Positions 16,761 through 24,697 of a DNA stretch of 64,000 nt are shown here, one piece after another; position 1 is the first letter of the stretch; every line of letters begins with the position of its first letter. Source of the stretch: Actinoalloteichus hymeniacidonis. GTDB taxonomy: Bacteria; Actinomycetota; Actinomycetes; Mycobacteriales; Pseudonocardiaceae. The position numbers and the translations under genes were made by a program. Location: positions 2,294,001-2,358,000 of the forward strand of contig NZ_JACHIS010000001.1 of the NCBI RefSeq assembly GCF_014203365.1, given 5' to 3'. The notes below the pieces were generated by a model. The model was not told the origin of the DNA. It ran no database searches and saw only the letters and a list, made by a program, of their open reading frames with translations.

Positions 16761-18155
16761 TCAGAGCGGAGCCAGGGTGCCCGCCGATCCCTTGGCGTGT
16801 TCGAGAGCCGCGCCCACCTGGATCAGCCTCGACTCCTCCATCGGCCGGCCGATCAGCTGCATTCCGATCGGTAGTCCGGCGGAATCCTGCCCGACCGGCA
16901 GGGTCAAGGCCGGCATTCCGGTCAGGTTGGCAGGCTCGGTGAAACGCAGCAGCGCGTCGGTGACCGTCTCGGTGCTGCCATCGGGCCAGCGCACCTCATC
17001 CTGTTCGGCGGGGACGGCCGTGATCGGCGTGGTGGGCGTCGCGAGCACGTCGATGTCGGCGAACATCTCCAGCCAGCCGTGGTGGAGTAGTCGTCGTGCG
17101 CGCTGCGCCCGCAGATAGTCCGTGGCGGGCAGCAGGGTCGCCGCCTCCAACACGGTGCGGACGTCGTCGCCGTACTTCGCCGCCGAGTCGCGCAGGCTGC
17201 GCCGGTGCAGCTCGGCGGCCTCGGGGAACAGAACCCCGACGCGGATGGCCTGGGCATAGTGCGCCATCGGAATCGGCACCTCCACCGGGATGGCGCCGAG
17301 GTCGACGAGGGCGACGATGGCGGCCGCCACCGCATCCCGCACCTCGTCGACCACCCGGTCGAAGAAGAACTCTGTCGGCACACCCACCCGCAGACCCGTC
17401 AACTCGTGCCCGATCAGTCGCCGTCGGTTCTCGGCCGTCACCGCGAGGCTCGCCGGATCACGCGGATCGTGGCCCGCCATGGCATCCAGCAGGGTCGCGG
17501 CGTCCGCGACGGTGCGGGCGATCGGGCCGACATGATCCAGCGACCAGCTCAGCGGGGTGACTCCGGTGGTGGGGACTAGCCCGTAGGTCGGTTTGAGACC
17601 GACGACGCCGCACAACGCGGCGGGAATCCGAATCGACCCGCCGGTATCGGTGCCGAGCGCGGCGATCGCCGTCCCACTGGCCACCGCCGCCGCCGACCCA
17701 CCGCTGGAGCCACCCACGATGCGGTCCGGCGACCACGGGTTGTTGGTGCCGGGAGTACGGACGCCTGCGGCGAACTCGTGCGTGTGGGTCTTGCCGATCG
17801 ACACCGCGCCCGCCCGCTGCACCGACTCGACCACGGCCGCATCCGCCGTCGGAACGCGCCCGGCATGCACCAGGGAACCCGAGGCCGTCGGGATTCCGGC
17901 GGTGTCGATGAGGTCCTTTACCCCGATCGGGATTCCGTGCAGTGGGCTGCGCGGGCCCAACGCGTCGATCTCGCCGTCGGCCACGGCCGCCGCCTGCCGG
18001 GCGGAGTCGGCGGTCACGGTGGCGTAGGCCGAGACGGTGTCCTCGACCGTGTCGAGCCGATCGAGCACCGATTCGGTGAGTTCACTCGGTAAGAGCGTCA
18101 GATCGGCGATGGCCTGCGCGGCTGTGGCGAGGTTCAGTCGGTAGGGCTCGCTCAT
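16761..18155 (-). CDS. amidase-signature family amidase (AtzE/GatA-like)
   Basis: The 464-residue enzyme has the Ser-cisSer-Lys triad of amidase-signature hydrolases: Lys80 in GVKDLID, the cis-Ser around residue 150 in GGSSGGSA, and nucleophile Ser174 in TDTGGSIRIPAA. It would hydrolyse a C-N amide bond in the cytoplasm. The gene overlaps by four bases a small AtzG-like subunit gene. This points to an AtzE-AtzG type complex (1-carboxybiuret or related amide hydrolase) rather than tRNA amidation, since no gatB is near. The substrate is not determinable here. Confidence 0.88.
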   Translation of the reverse strand: MSEPYRLNLATAAQAIADLTLLPSELTESVLDRLDTVEDTVSAYATVTADSARQAAAVADGEIDALGPRSPLHGIPIGVKDLIDTAGIPTASGSLVHAGRVPTADAAVVESVQRAGAVSIGKTHTHEFAAGVRTPGTNNPWSPDRIVGGSSGGSAAAVASGTAIAALGTDTGGSIRIPAALCGVVGLKPTYGLVPTTGVTPLSWSLDHVGPIARTVADAATLLDAMAGHDPRDPASLAVTAENRRRLIGHELTGLRVGVPTEFFFDRVVDEVRDAVAAAIVALVDLGAIPVEVPIPMAHYAQAIRVGVLFPEAAELHRRSLRDSAAKYGDDVRTVLEAATLLPATDYLRAQRARRLLHHGWLEMFADIDVLATPTTPITAVPAEQDEVRWPDGSTETVTDALLRFTEPANLTGMPALTLPVGQDSAGLPIGMQLIGRPMEESRLIQVGAALEHAKGSAGTLAPL

Positions 18156-18346
18156 CGGTCGGCGCTCCTGGGGTCGAAGATCGAGGCGGGGGCGGTGGTC
18201 TCGTAGTCCGGCTCGTCGAGGGCGGCCAGCGTGGCGCGGATCCCGTTGAACGTGGCGGTGACCTGCGGCAACCGTTCAGATGGGAGATCGAGCTCGGCGT
18301 GCATCGCCAGTGCGGCGACCTCGGCGGCGGTCAGGTCGGTGGGCAT
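18152..18346 (-). CDS. small AtzG-like (DUF4089-type) amidase partner
   Basis: The 64-residue, mostly helical protein has a GatC-like layout: LTAAEVAALA at the start, helices around LPSERLPQVTATFNGIRATLAAL, and an extended acidic C-terminus. In the AtzE-AtzG complex the small subunit wraps the amidase and stabilises it. The stop of this gene and the amidase start share four bases, which supports coupled, stoichiometric production. Assignment rests on size, context and pattern rather than a catalytic motif. Confidence 0.72.
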   Translation of the reverse strand: MPTDLTAAEVAALAMHAELDLPSERLPQVTATFNGIRATLAALDEPDYETTAPASIFDPRSADR

Positions 18347-18386
18347 CGGTTCGTTCCCCTTCGGGTGTTGGAGTTCTCGGGTCGTC

Positions 18387-19613
18387 TCAGGCGGCGGGCG
18401 GCGGGTTCGTGCTGGGGGTGTCCTGACGGAGCAGGGTTCCGAGGAAGGCCACCAGCGCCAGCAGGATCACGGCCGCACCGAAGTAGCCGGTGGCCGCGGG
18501 CACCCCGATGGAGTTCGCGGCGATGCCCGCGATCACGGCTGGAACACAATTGCCCAGGTAGCAGACGATGTAGAAGGTGGACATCAGCCCGGCGCGCTCG
18601 TGTGGTTCGGCCAGCGGGATGAGGGTGCGCATCGCGCCGAGGAATCCGCAGCCGAAGCCGATGCCTGCCAGCACGGTGCCCGGATAGAACAACAGTGCCG
18701 ATCCCATGCTCACCCCGAGCAGGGTGATCGCCAGCCCGCCGAGCAGTGCCGATGAGCCGATGCGGATCAGCCGTCTCGGTGCCGCCGAGCGCAACAGGAA
18801 CACCGCGACGGCACCGCTGCTGGTGAGGGTGAACACGAGCAGTCCGCCGGTCAACGCGGAATCCGAGCCGGTGACCAGCTGGGCGAGCGACGGCCCGAGG
18901 GAGAGATAGAAACCTCCGAGCGCCCACGCCGCCACCGCTGCCGGGCCGACCAGGAACAGGGTGCGGCGGGCTCTCGGTGGCACCCCGATCCTGGGTCGCA
19001 ACGAGGCCACCGCGCCCGGCCGCCGGGCGGCGGTCTCGGGTAGCACCGTGAGTGCGAACGCCTGGCCGATGAACGCCACCAATAGGAGCAGGAAGACCAG
19101 CCGCATCGGAATGGGCGCGAACTCGACGAGCAGGCTCGCTCCGAGCGCGCCCAACGCCATCCCGGCGACCGGCGACACGCTGTTGATCAGGCCGCCGTGG
19201 GCGCGCGCGGTGTCGAGCAGGCCTGCGGCCAGCGCGCCCGTCGCGGTGCCGGTGGCCAGCCCCTGCACCACTCGGGCGACCAGCACCGTGCCCGCGTTCT
19301 CGGCGACCAGGAACAGCACCATCGCGAGGCTCACGCCGATGAGCGCGGCGAGGACGGTGGGTTTGCGACCCACATGGTCGGAGATCCGCCCCACCACCAG
19401 CAGCGCGACCAGCAGACTAGCGGCGTAGACGCCGAAGAGGATCGTCAGCGTGCTGGGCGCGAGGTCCCATTGCTGCTGGTAGATGCGGTAGATCGGGCTC
19501 GGCGCGCTGGAGGCGGCCATGAAGGTGATCAAGATGATCGCCTGTAACGCGGTAGCCGCGCCGGGACCGAGACTCCGGCGGCGCGTGGATGGATCGAGCG
19601 TGGACGTGGTCAT
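18387..19613 (-). CDS. MFS transporter
   Basis: The 408-residue major facilitator protein has about 12 hydrophobic segments. The loop 2-3 motif reads GRISDHVGRKP, and motif-C-like glycine-rich stretches occur in helix 5 (SPVAGMALGALGAS). A Pro-rich tail ends the protein. The family exports drugs or moves small solutes by proton coupling. The start ATG at 19613 has GGGAG upstream, immediately downstream of a perfect 21-base palindrome. A TetR regulator diverges. It follows the amidase pair in coordinates but is separated from them by 40 bases on the same strand, so all three could be one transcript. Confidence 0.9.
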   Translation of the reverse strand: MTTSTLDPSTRRRSLGPGAATALQAIILITFMAASSAPSPIYRIYQQQWDLAPSTLTILFGVYAASLLVALLVVGRISDHVGRKPTVLAALIGVSLAMVLFLVAENAGTVLVARVVQGLATGTATGALAAGLLDTARAHGGLINSVSPVAGMALGALGASLLVEFAPIPMRLVFLLLLVAFIGQAFALTVLPETAARRPGAVASLRPRIGVPPRARRTLFLVGPAAVAAWALGGFYLSLGPSLAQLVTGSDSALTGGLLVFTLTSSGAVAVFLLRSAAPRRLIRIGSSALLGGLAITLLGVSMGSALLFYPGTVLAGIGFGCGFLGAMRTLIPLAEPHERAGLMSTFYIVCYLGNCVPAVIAGIAANSIGVPAATGYFGAAVILLALVAFLGTLLRQDTPSTNPPPAA

Positions 19614-19627
19614 CGAACTCCCAGCCT

Positions 19628-19695
19628 TAAAGCGAAGATTTCGCTTTAGCTGACGGTAGACCGCGACCGGCGTCTAACGCAAATACTGTGCGTTA
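19628..19695. promoter_or_regulatory. two 21-base palindromic operators between MFS and TetR genes
   Basis: Site 1 (19628-19648) is TAAAGCGAA-GAT-TTCGCTTTA, read as two perfect 9-base half-sites. Site 2 (19675-19695) has half-sites TAACGCAAA and, on the other strand, TAACGCACA around a 3-base centre. The two share the half-site pattern TAA-A/C-GC. Site 1 lies about 15 bases from the MFS start and site 2 about 10 bases from the TetR start. Each gene therefore has its own site, as expected for autoregulated TetR efflux control. Confidence 0.8.
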
Positions 19696-19705
19696 AGCTG
19701 GTCTG

Positions 19706-20284
19706 GTGAGTCCGAGAGAGGCCATTCGCCCGGGTGGGCGCAGTGCCAGGGTGCAGAGCGCCGTACACGACGCGACCCGTGAACTCCTGGCCGAGGTCGG
19801 CCGTGCCGAACTCACGGTGCCGATGATCGCCGCCCGTGCGGGTGTCACCAGCTCGACGATCTACCGGCGCTGGGGCGATCTGCGGCAGCTGCTCTCCGAC
19901 GTCGCCGTCGAACGGCTGCGGCCCGAGACGCCACCGGAGGACACCGGTTCGCTTCGCACCGACCTGCTGCGCTGGGCCGAGCAGTACCTGGAGGAGTCCG
20001 GTTCGCCCACCGGCAAGGCCTACCTGCTCGACGTGCTCGCCGCCAACGCCGACCCGAGCAATCAGTTCCAATGCTCCCGGTTCAACCAACGCCAGATCGG
20101 CCACATCGTGGACCGAGCCATCGCGCGCGGAGAGCCTGCCCCGGAGGTGGACACGGTGTTGGATCACGTCGTCGCCCCGACCATCTACCGAATCCTGTTC
20201 GGCACCGAACTACCGCCGGTCGAGTGGGTGCGCGGGTTGGTCAGCTCGGTGCTGGAGGGGCTGACAGTGAAAGAGGTGCGTTGA
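19706..20284 (+). CDS. TetR-family regulator
   Basis: The 192-residue protein has an N-terminal TetR HTH (TRELLAEVGRAELTVPMIAARAGVTSSTIYRRW, in segments) and a helical C-terminal ligand domain with DTVLDHVVAPTIYRILFG. The GTG start at 19706 sits 10 bases after a palindromic site matching the one before the divergent MFS gene. It most likely represses the transporter and itself. Its 3' end converges on the ESX-type cassette. Confidence 0.9.
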   Translation: MSPREAIRPGGRSARVQSAVHDATRELLAEVGRAELTVPMIAARAGVTSSTIYRRWGDLRQLLSDVAVERLRPETPPEDTGSLRTDLLRWAEQYLEESGSPTGKAYLLDVLAANADPSNQFQCSRFNQRQIGHIVDRAIARGEPAPEVDTVLDHVVAPTIYRILFGTELPPVEWVRGLVSSVLEGLTVKEVR

Positions 20285-20302
20285 GCAGTAGCCTGTGTGG
20301 TC

Positions 20303-20998
20303 TCACAAGGTCTCGGCGATAGCCTTTGCGATCGTCTGAGCTGATTCCTGAGCTTCGATGGGGGACATTGGTACCTCTTGATCGGCGGAGCGATCTTCGC
20401 CACTGAACGAGATGTTGATAAGCAAATTCCGATCGCGAATGATTACTCGGGCGCCAGGAAACGGGCCCTCTTCGTCGTGCCAATAATGCGCCTCATCGGC
20501 GACGTAGTGCAATTTTCGGACTGTTGACGATATTTCGGCCTCCTCAACTTGATCGGAATACATCGTAGTCGCGTGAAGGATTGGTTCCCTGAATAGATCT
20601 GATTCGGGGAGCATCAAGTATCTGGCTTGAATAAAACGTCGAGAAGGTCCCTCGATTTTCGTATTAGTGGCAAGAAAATTGGCGGAGCACTGCATTGTTG
20701 CGGGGCGGTCGTCCTGAGGTTCGCTGTCTTCGCTGTGTTCGGAATTGTGTCGCTCTTGATTGTATAGGTCTCCCGTGGTATTTGAGATCGCAATCTCGAT
20801 GTCGTTGAGGCAGCTACTTGGAAGTTGGTCTCGGGCGTTGACTGCTTGTTCTCCTGTGCACGCAGTCAGGGTCACCGATATGAGTGCAAGAAGAAGCCTG
20901 CTTCCTATTTTATGCAGATTTCGGACATCCATTATTTGCATACTTTTGCATTTTTCTTCGAACTCGTCACTGTGCGAAGCGGAACGGTGAGAATTCAT
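20303..20998 (-). CDS. lipoprotein of the ESX-type cassette, unknown function
   Basis: The 231-residue predicted lipoprotein has a basic N-region, a hydrophobic segment and a lipobox ending LTAC near residue 47. The mature part is acidic, with no recognised domain; size and layout recall DUF3558-type actinobacterial lipoproteins. ATG 20998 overlaps the upstream TGA (ATGA), which fixes the start by coupling despite an unusually long pre-signal stretch. Base composition is visibly AT-richer than the flanking genes. It is the last gene of a five-gene minus-strand cassette. Confidence 0.7.
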   Translation of the reverse strand: MNSHRSASHSDEFEEKCKSMQIMDVRNLHKIGSRLLLALISVTLTACTGEQAVNARDQLPSSCLNDIEIAISNTTGDLYNQERHNSEHSEDSEPQDDRPATMQCSANFLATNTKIEGPSRRFIQARYLMLPESDLFREPILHATTMYSDQVEEAEISSTVRKLHYVADEAHYWHDEEGPFPGARVIIRDRNLLINISFSGEDRSADQEVPMSPIEAQESAQTIAKAIAETL

Positions 20999-21690
20999 CT
21001 CGGGTTGACCGTCCAATTCTCGCTTGGCGTGGCATTGCTTGGAAGCGCGTCGGGTATCCGGATATCGTCTGCCTGGCTGATTAGGGCCTGCCCGGTTTGC
21101 GCGTAATCTCCAAGCGTTTGTATTGCCGATTGCAGTAGATCGGTCGTCGCCCCAGTGAAGGCTGCCAGTGCATCAAGGATTGCGCCACATACCGCGCCCC
21201 AGAGGGACATCCAGTTCTGCGCTGCGGATCCTGCTGCCTGGAGGATCTCTGTCGCACACGTGCCAATGAATTGAATACCGCTCATGTAGGTGCTATCGAC
21301 AATAGCTCGTAGCTCTCCTACGAGGCCACCCATATTTTTCATGACAGTGTAAGTGTGATCGATAATTTCTTCCACGTGTTCGACGTAGGAGTTGAACGAT
21401 TCGAACGCCGACCCGCTCCAGTAGGCTGCCAGGTTGAGTCGGGTGCTAAGCATTCCCTGGCGGGCATCATTGATGAGGCTGCCGGCGTCGGAACTCCAGA
21501 CGGTCGCTATATCGGTGATTTTATTTGGGTTCCCAAGGCAGTTTTTTATCTGCTCAATCACCTCGGATACGATCACTTTTTGCGCGAGATGCGCCCAGTT
21601 GTTTACTACAGCTGCGGCATTGTATGGAAAGTTTTCGTCTGCTCCCTCGGCCCTTCCGTAGCCGGGAACCTGTACCTCGATTAATCCCAT
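20995..21690 (-). CDS. WXG100-like ESX secretion substrate
   Basis: The 231-residue protein is mostly helical, with a W-x-G turn (AYWSGSAFESFNSYVEHV) near the middle between two long helices. A second hydrophobic helical hairpin follows (LWGAVCGAILDALAAFTGATTDLL). This is the pattern of WXG100-superfamily proteins exported by type VII systems. It is longer than classic 100-residue EsxA and resembles actinobacterial variants located beside EspC-like genes. AGGA precedes the ATG. The composition is AT-rich relative to the window. No ESX core gene (EccC, EccD) is present here. Confidence 0.72.
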   Translation of the reverse strand: MGLIEVQVPGYGRAEGADENFPYNAAAVVNNWAHLAQKVIVSEVIEQIKNCLGNPNKITDIATVWSSDAGSLINDARQGMLSTRLNLAAYWSGSAFESFNSYVEHVEEIIDHTYTVMKNMGGLVGELRAIVDSTYMSGIQFIGTCATEILQAAGSAAQNWMSLWGAVCGAILDALAAFTGATTDLLQSAIQTLGDYAQTGQALISQADDIRIPDALPSNATPSENWTVNPR

Positions 21691-21700
21691 TTTAGAAGTC

Positions 21701-22021
21701 CTATCGATTCATCTCGTCGTCTATGTAGCCGAGTTCGGTATAGAATTCCGCGTCTCTTGATTCGTAATCATCGGCGACGTTCTTGAGGCTTTCTGCGGCA
21801 TTGTTCAATGCTTCGAATCCAGATTGAAGTCGATCCAATACCGTATTTAGAGCCGTATTGTATATATCTGGGATATTCTGCTTTACTCCTAGGTATCCCA
21901 GATCGTTTTGCTCCATGTGTTGATTGGACAGTTCGGCTTTCGCATCTGCCCACGAATCTGCGACATAATGGAGCTGTCGTACGTTTTCGCGTAATGCATC
22001 CGGCACCACATGGTAATCCAC
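21701..22021 (-). CDS. EspC-like type VII secretion target
   Basis: The 106-residue helical-hairpin protein starts MDYHVVPDALRENVRQL and ends with an acidic tail after VADDYESRDAEF. The size, the start and the Y-x-x-x-D/E-like motif (Y-E-S-R-D) resemble EspC-family excreted proteins of type VII secretion. GTG 22021 has GGAGGACG upstream. It lies between a WXG100-like gene and two YbaB-type genes, a recurring set in Pseudonocardiales. Confidence 0.72.
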   Translation of the reverse strand: MDYHVVPDALRENVRQLHYVADSWADAKAELSNQHMEQNDLGYLGVKQNIPDIYNTALNTVLDRLQSGFEALNNAAESLKNVADDYESRDAEFYTELGYIDDEMNR

Positions 22022-22031
22022 GATCGTCCTC

Positions 22032-22295
22032 CTAGATTTCCCGTGCGCGTCTCTCGGCGCGTTGGATCGCTGTCTTCACCGCATCGGCCAGCGCCGTTTC
22101 GTTCGTGTAGCGCAATGCCCGGACATCGAGGTCGACCGTGCTCAGCTCGCCTTGGCCGTTGACGGTGAGTGTGCCCAGTCCTGAACCGATGGCCTCGGTA
22201 TACGTGGCCGCTGCCCGCTCCTCTGCTCGGACCCGAGCGGCCTCCGTTGCTGCCTCGATCTCGGCGACCAAGGCTCGAATCCTGTCGTGTGTCAT
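22032..22295 (-). CDS. YbaB/EbfC-family-like small protein (87 aa)
   Basis: An N-terminal helix (EIEAATEAARVRAEERAA) is followed by strands containing GLGTLTVNGQGELSTVDLDVRAL, then a helix with ADAVKTAIQRAERRA. This is the YbaB/EbfC nucleoid-associated fold, in which a dimer may bind DNA. Paralogues of this fold sit upstream of ESX substrates in many actinomycetes, with unknown role. The start ATG overlaps the preceding TGA by one base. Confidence 0.75.
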   Translation of the reverse strand: MTHDRIRALVAEIEAATEAARVRAEERAAATYTEAIGSGLGTLTVNGQGELSTVDLDVRALRYTNETALADAVKTAIQRAERRAREI

Positions 22296-22681
22296 CAGAG
22301 CTGCCCCTCTGTCGTGGGCTCGGCAGGGAATATCCCCGGCATCAGATCGTGGAAGGCCTTGCGGTTCTCCTCGGATGCCGCTGCCCGTGCGGTCCTGACC
22401 GCCTCGGCGATCTCCGTGCCCAGCTGGCCCGGGTGCGAGGTCCGCAGCGAACCGGGCTCGATGCGCAGGTCTTGGAGCAGCCCTTCACCGTTCACCACAG
22501 CCTGCACCCGCCGTTGAGACGACCATCCCTCCAACTGTCGGGCGCGGAGCGCTTCGGTACGGGCCTGCACCTCCAAGCGCTGCGCGTTGATCTGTTCCTG
22601 TGCGCGCCCGAGATCGGCGAGGCTGCTCTCCAGAGAGCGGCGGAGGCCGGTGAGTGGATCGTGGGGAGGTGGTGCAGTCAT
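22295..22681 (-). CDS. YbaB/EbfC-family-like protein (128 aa)
   Basis: This is the first gene of the cassette. A long N-terminal helix or coiled coil (SLESSLADLGRAQEQINAQR, then VQARTEALRARQ) precedes a beta segment with RRVQAVVNGEGLLQDLRIEPG and a terminal helix with IAEAVRTARAAAS. The fold pattern matches the next gene, so the two are probably paralogues that may form a heterodimer. I chose ATG 22681 because the upstream part of the longer frame (to 22924) is basic and lacks family similarity. Confidence 0.7.
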   Translation of the reverse strand: MTAPPPHDPLTGLRRSLESSLADLGRAQEQINAQRLEVQARTEALRARQLEGWSSQRRVQAVVNGEGLLQDLRIEPGSLRTSHPGQLGTEIAEAVRTARAAASEENRKAFHDLMPGIFPAEPTTEGQL

Positions 22682-22964
22682 GATCGACAACTTAACAGCG
22701 TCCTCACGCTGTGTTGCATCGCGAGGACGTTGTGCAGTCTTTCTCACTTCTCGGCGCGCTGGGTATCTGGCGAGCTGCAGTCTGCTCCGCGCGGGCGCGC
22801 GTGTATCACGAGGAACCGACAGTGGCGGGCGTTGGTGGCCGGCGGTCTGCCGCGCTGACTCTTCAGTGCCCCACAGCGAAGCCTGTTCACCCCGCTTCCG
22901 AGCGCGTATGGTCCTACGAACCATTTTCGGTCCTCACATTCTCGATAGGTGATCTGGCGGCGAC

Positions 22965-24371
22965 ATGAGCGTGGTTCTCGGGCTGATCGTGCACGTCAAG
23001 CGACGTGCCGTTTTCGAACAGGCGACCCGGATGCTGACCGGCGTGAACTGGGAATGGGTCATCTACGACGAGGAGGCCGAGATTCGCGGTCTCGTCGCCG
23101 AGTTGATCGCCACCCGGCACGTCGACGGGGTTCTGCTCGGCCCGGTGCCCTACGACGCCAGCCACGACGTGCTGCCCGAGGAATTACCCGCGGTGGTGAT
23201 CCGGCCCTCCGCGCTCGATCTGGCCCTGGCGTTCTCGCTGGTACGTGCGCGATATCCGCAGGTGGGGCGCATCAGCGTCGACACCTTCGACCTCGATGCC
23301 GTCGTCGAGGTGCGGGCCGCGCTGGGGCTGTCCGCCGAACGCGTCGCCGCCCTGCCCTACGCGCCGGGACAGCGGACCGCCGACATCGTCCGACATCACC
23401 GACGGGTACTCGCCGACGATCCGGATGGTGTGGTCATCACGATGCGGATGGAGGTTCGGCGTCGGCTCGCCGGCGAGATCCGGGTACTCAGCAGCCAACC
23501 GGTGCCCTCCACGATCCGCGCCGAGCTGCACGAGTTGACCCTGCGCATCCAGTCACACCGGGCCAACGCCTCGCGCTTCGCCGCCGGGGTCTTCGTGGTG
23601 GCGGAGCAATCCAGGGAGGTGGACGTCGACCGCGCCAGGGTCGGATTGATGAACCTGCTGCTCAACAGCCCGGAACTCGCCGAGGCCTGGGTGGAGAACA
23701 GGGGCAGGCGCGGCCTGGTGGTCTTCGCGCATCGCGCCCTGTTCGAGCGGATCACCCACAACTGGATCGCCGTGCCGATACTCAGCCAGGCCGAGACGCT
23801 GCTCGGAGTCCGGGTGGCGGCGGGGTTCGGCGTCGGCGGCTCGGCGCGGACTAGCGTCGCTTTGGCGGAACGGGCCGCGACCAGGGCCGAGTCGGAGGGT
23901 CGGGCCTGTGGATATCTCGTCGAGGACAACGGGGTGATCATCGGTCCGATGGGCCAGGAGGGCAGCCCGGTCGCCTTCACCTACCGGGATCACGGCTCGC
24001 ACATCGAAGGGCTCGCCCGCAGCGTCGGACTCAGTCCGGCCACGATCTCGCGGCTGGCAGCGGTGGAGCGCCATCAGCGTGGCCAGGCGATCTCGCCCGG
24101 CGAACTCGCCAACGTCCTGGGTATCACCGACCCCAGCGGACGCCGGTTGATCCGACGCTTGCACGAACGCGGCCTCGTCATCCCCGAGGGCACCGCCCAG
24201 ACCCACCGCAAGGGCAGGCCGACGAGGCTGTATCGGCTGGCGATCGACGCCGCTCTGGCGTCGGCCGCCGACGCGCAGCCCGCCGACCCGACCTCGGTGG
24301 AACACCGGATCACGGAACCGGCGTTGCCGCAGATCGACCCGGCGGACATCGGTCCGATCGCGGCCGACTAG
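22965..24371 (+). CDS. sensor-type transcriptional regulator with C-terminal HTH
   Basis: The 468-residue protein has an N-terminal Rossmann-like receptor region with alternating strands (VVLGLIVHV, GVLLGPVPYD, VVIRPSALD) that recalls PrpR-type sensing domains. A central region ending GFGVGGSARTSVALAERAAT resembles the degenerate GGDEF-like part of CdaR/PucR regulators. A C-terminal winged HTH (VGLSPATISRLA, then ANVLGITDPSGRRLIRRL) completes it. It most likely controls the ABC and catabolic operon that starts 327 bases downstream. The effector is unknown. I found no exact name for this architecture. Confidence 0.72.
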   Translation: MSVVLGLIVHVKRRAVFEQATRMLTGVNWEWVIYDEEAEIRGLVAELIATRHVDGVLLGPVPYDASHDVLPEELPAVVIRPSALDLALAFSLVRARYPQVGRISVDTFDLDAVVEVRAALGLSAERVAALPYAPGQRTADIVRHHRRVLADDPDGVVITMRMEVRRRLAGEIRVLSSQPVPSTIRAELHELTLRIQSHRANASRFAAGVFVVAEQSREVDVDRARVGLMNLLLNSPELAEAWVENRGRRGLVVFAHRALFERITHNWIAVPILSQAETLLGVRVAAGFGVGGSARTSVALAERAATRAESEGRACGYLVEDNGVIIGPMGQEGSPVAFTYRDHGSHIEGLARSVGLSPATISRLAAVERHQRGQAISPGELANVLGITDPSGRRLIRRLHERGLVIPEGTAQTHRKGRPTRLYRLAIDAALASAADAQPADPTSVEHRITEPALPQIDPADIGPIAAD

Positions 24372-24697
24372 CGGTCGCTTCAACATTCGGCGGTCCGTCG
24401 GTAAGCGGTCATTCCACCATTTACGAACCATGCGCCATAAATGAAAGGCATGCCGCCGAACAGGTGTCTTAATAGTCATTCGGTGTTGCTTGCGAGTAAC
24501 CCCGGAGTTTCGCCTGAATCGTGGAAGTCCGGGCAGACGGGCGATTCGACGACATATTCGTCCGACACCGTTGACTTGCCTCGAACCATCGGGCATCGTC
24601 TCCCGCAACCACAAACGGACCATTAACGAACCTTGATCGTTGATCGGTTCGGAACGTGGCCACCAGGTCGGCGGGACTTCGTAGGAGGAGCGGTGGC
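24372..24697 (+). promoter_or_regulatory. promoter region of the ABC/catabolic operon with repeated sites
   Basis: This 326-base gap has no convincing gene. CCATTTACGAACCATG at 24417-24432 and CCATTAACGAACCTTG at 24620-24635 match at 14 of 16 positions. A weaker relative (CTCGAACCATCGG) lies between them. The stretch is AT-richer than its surroundings, as expected for a promoter. These repeats are candidate sites for the upstream regulator. AGGAGGAG immediately precedes the binding-protein gene. Confidence 0.5.
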
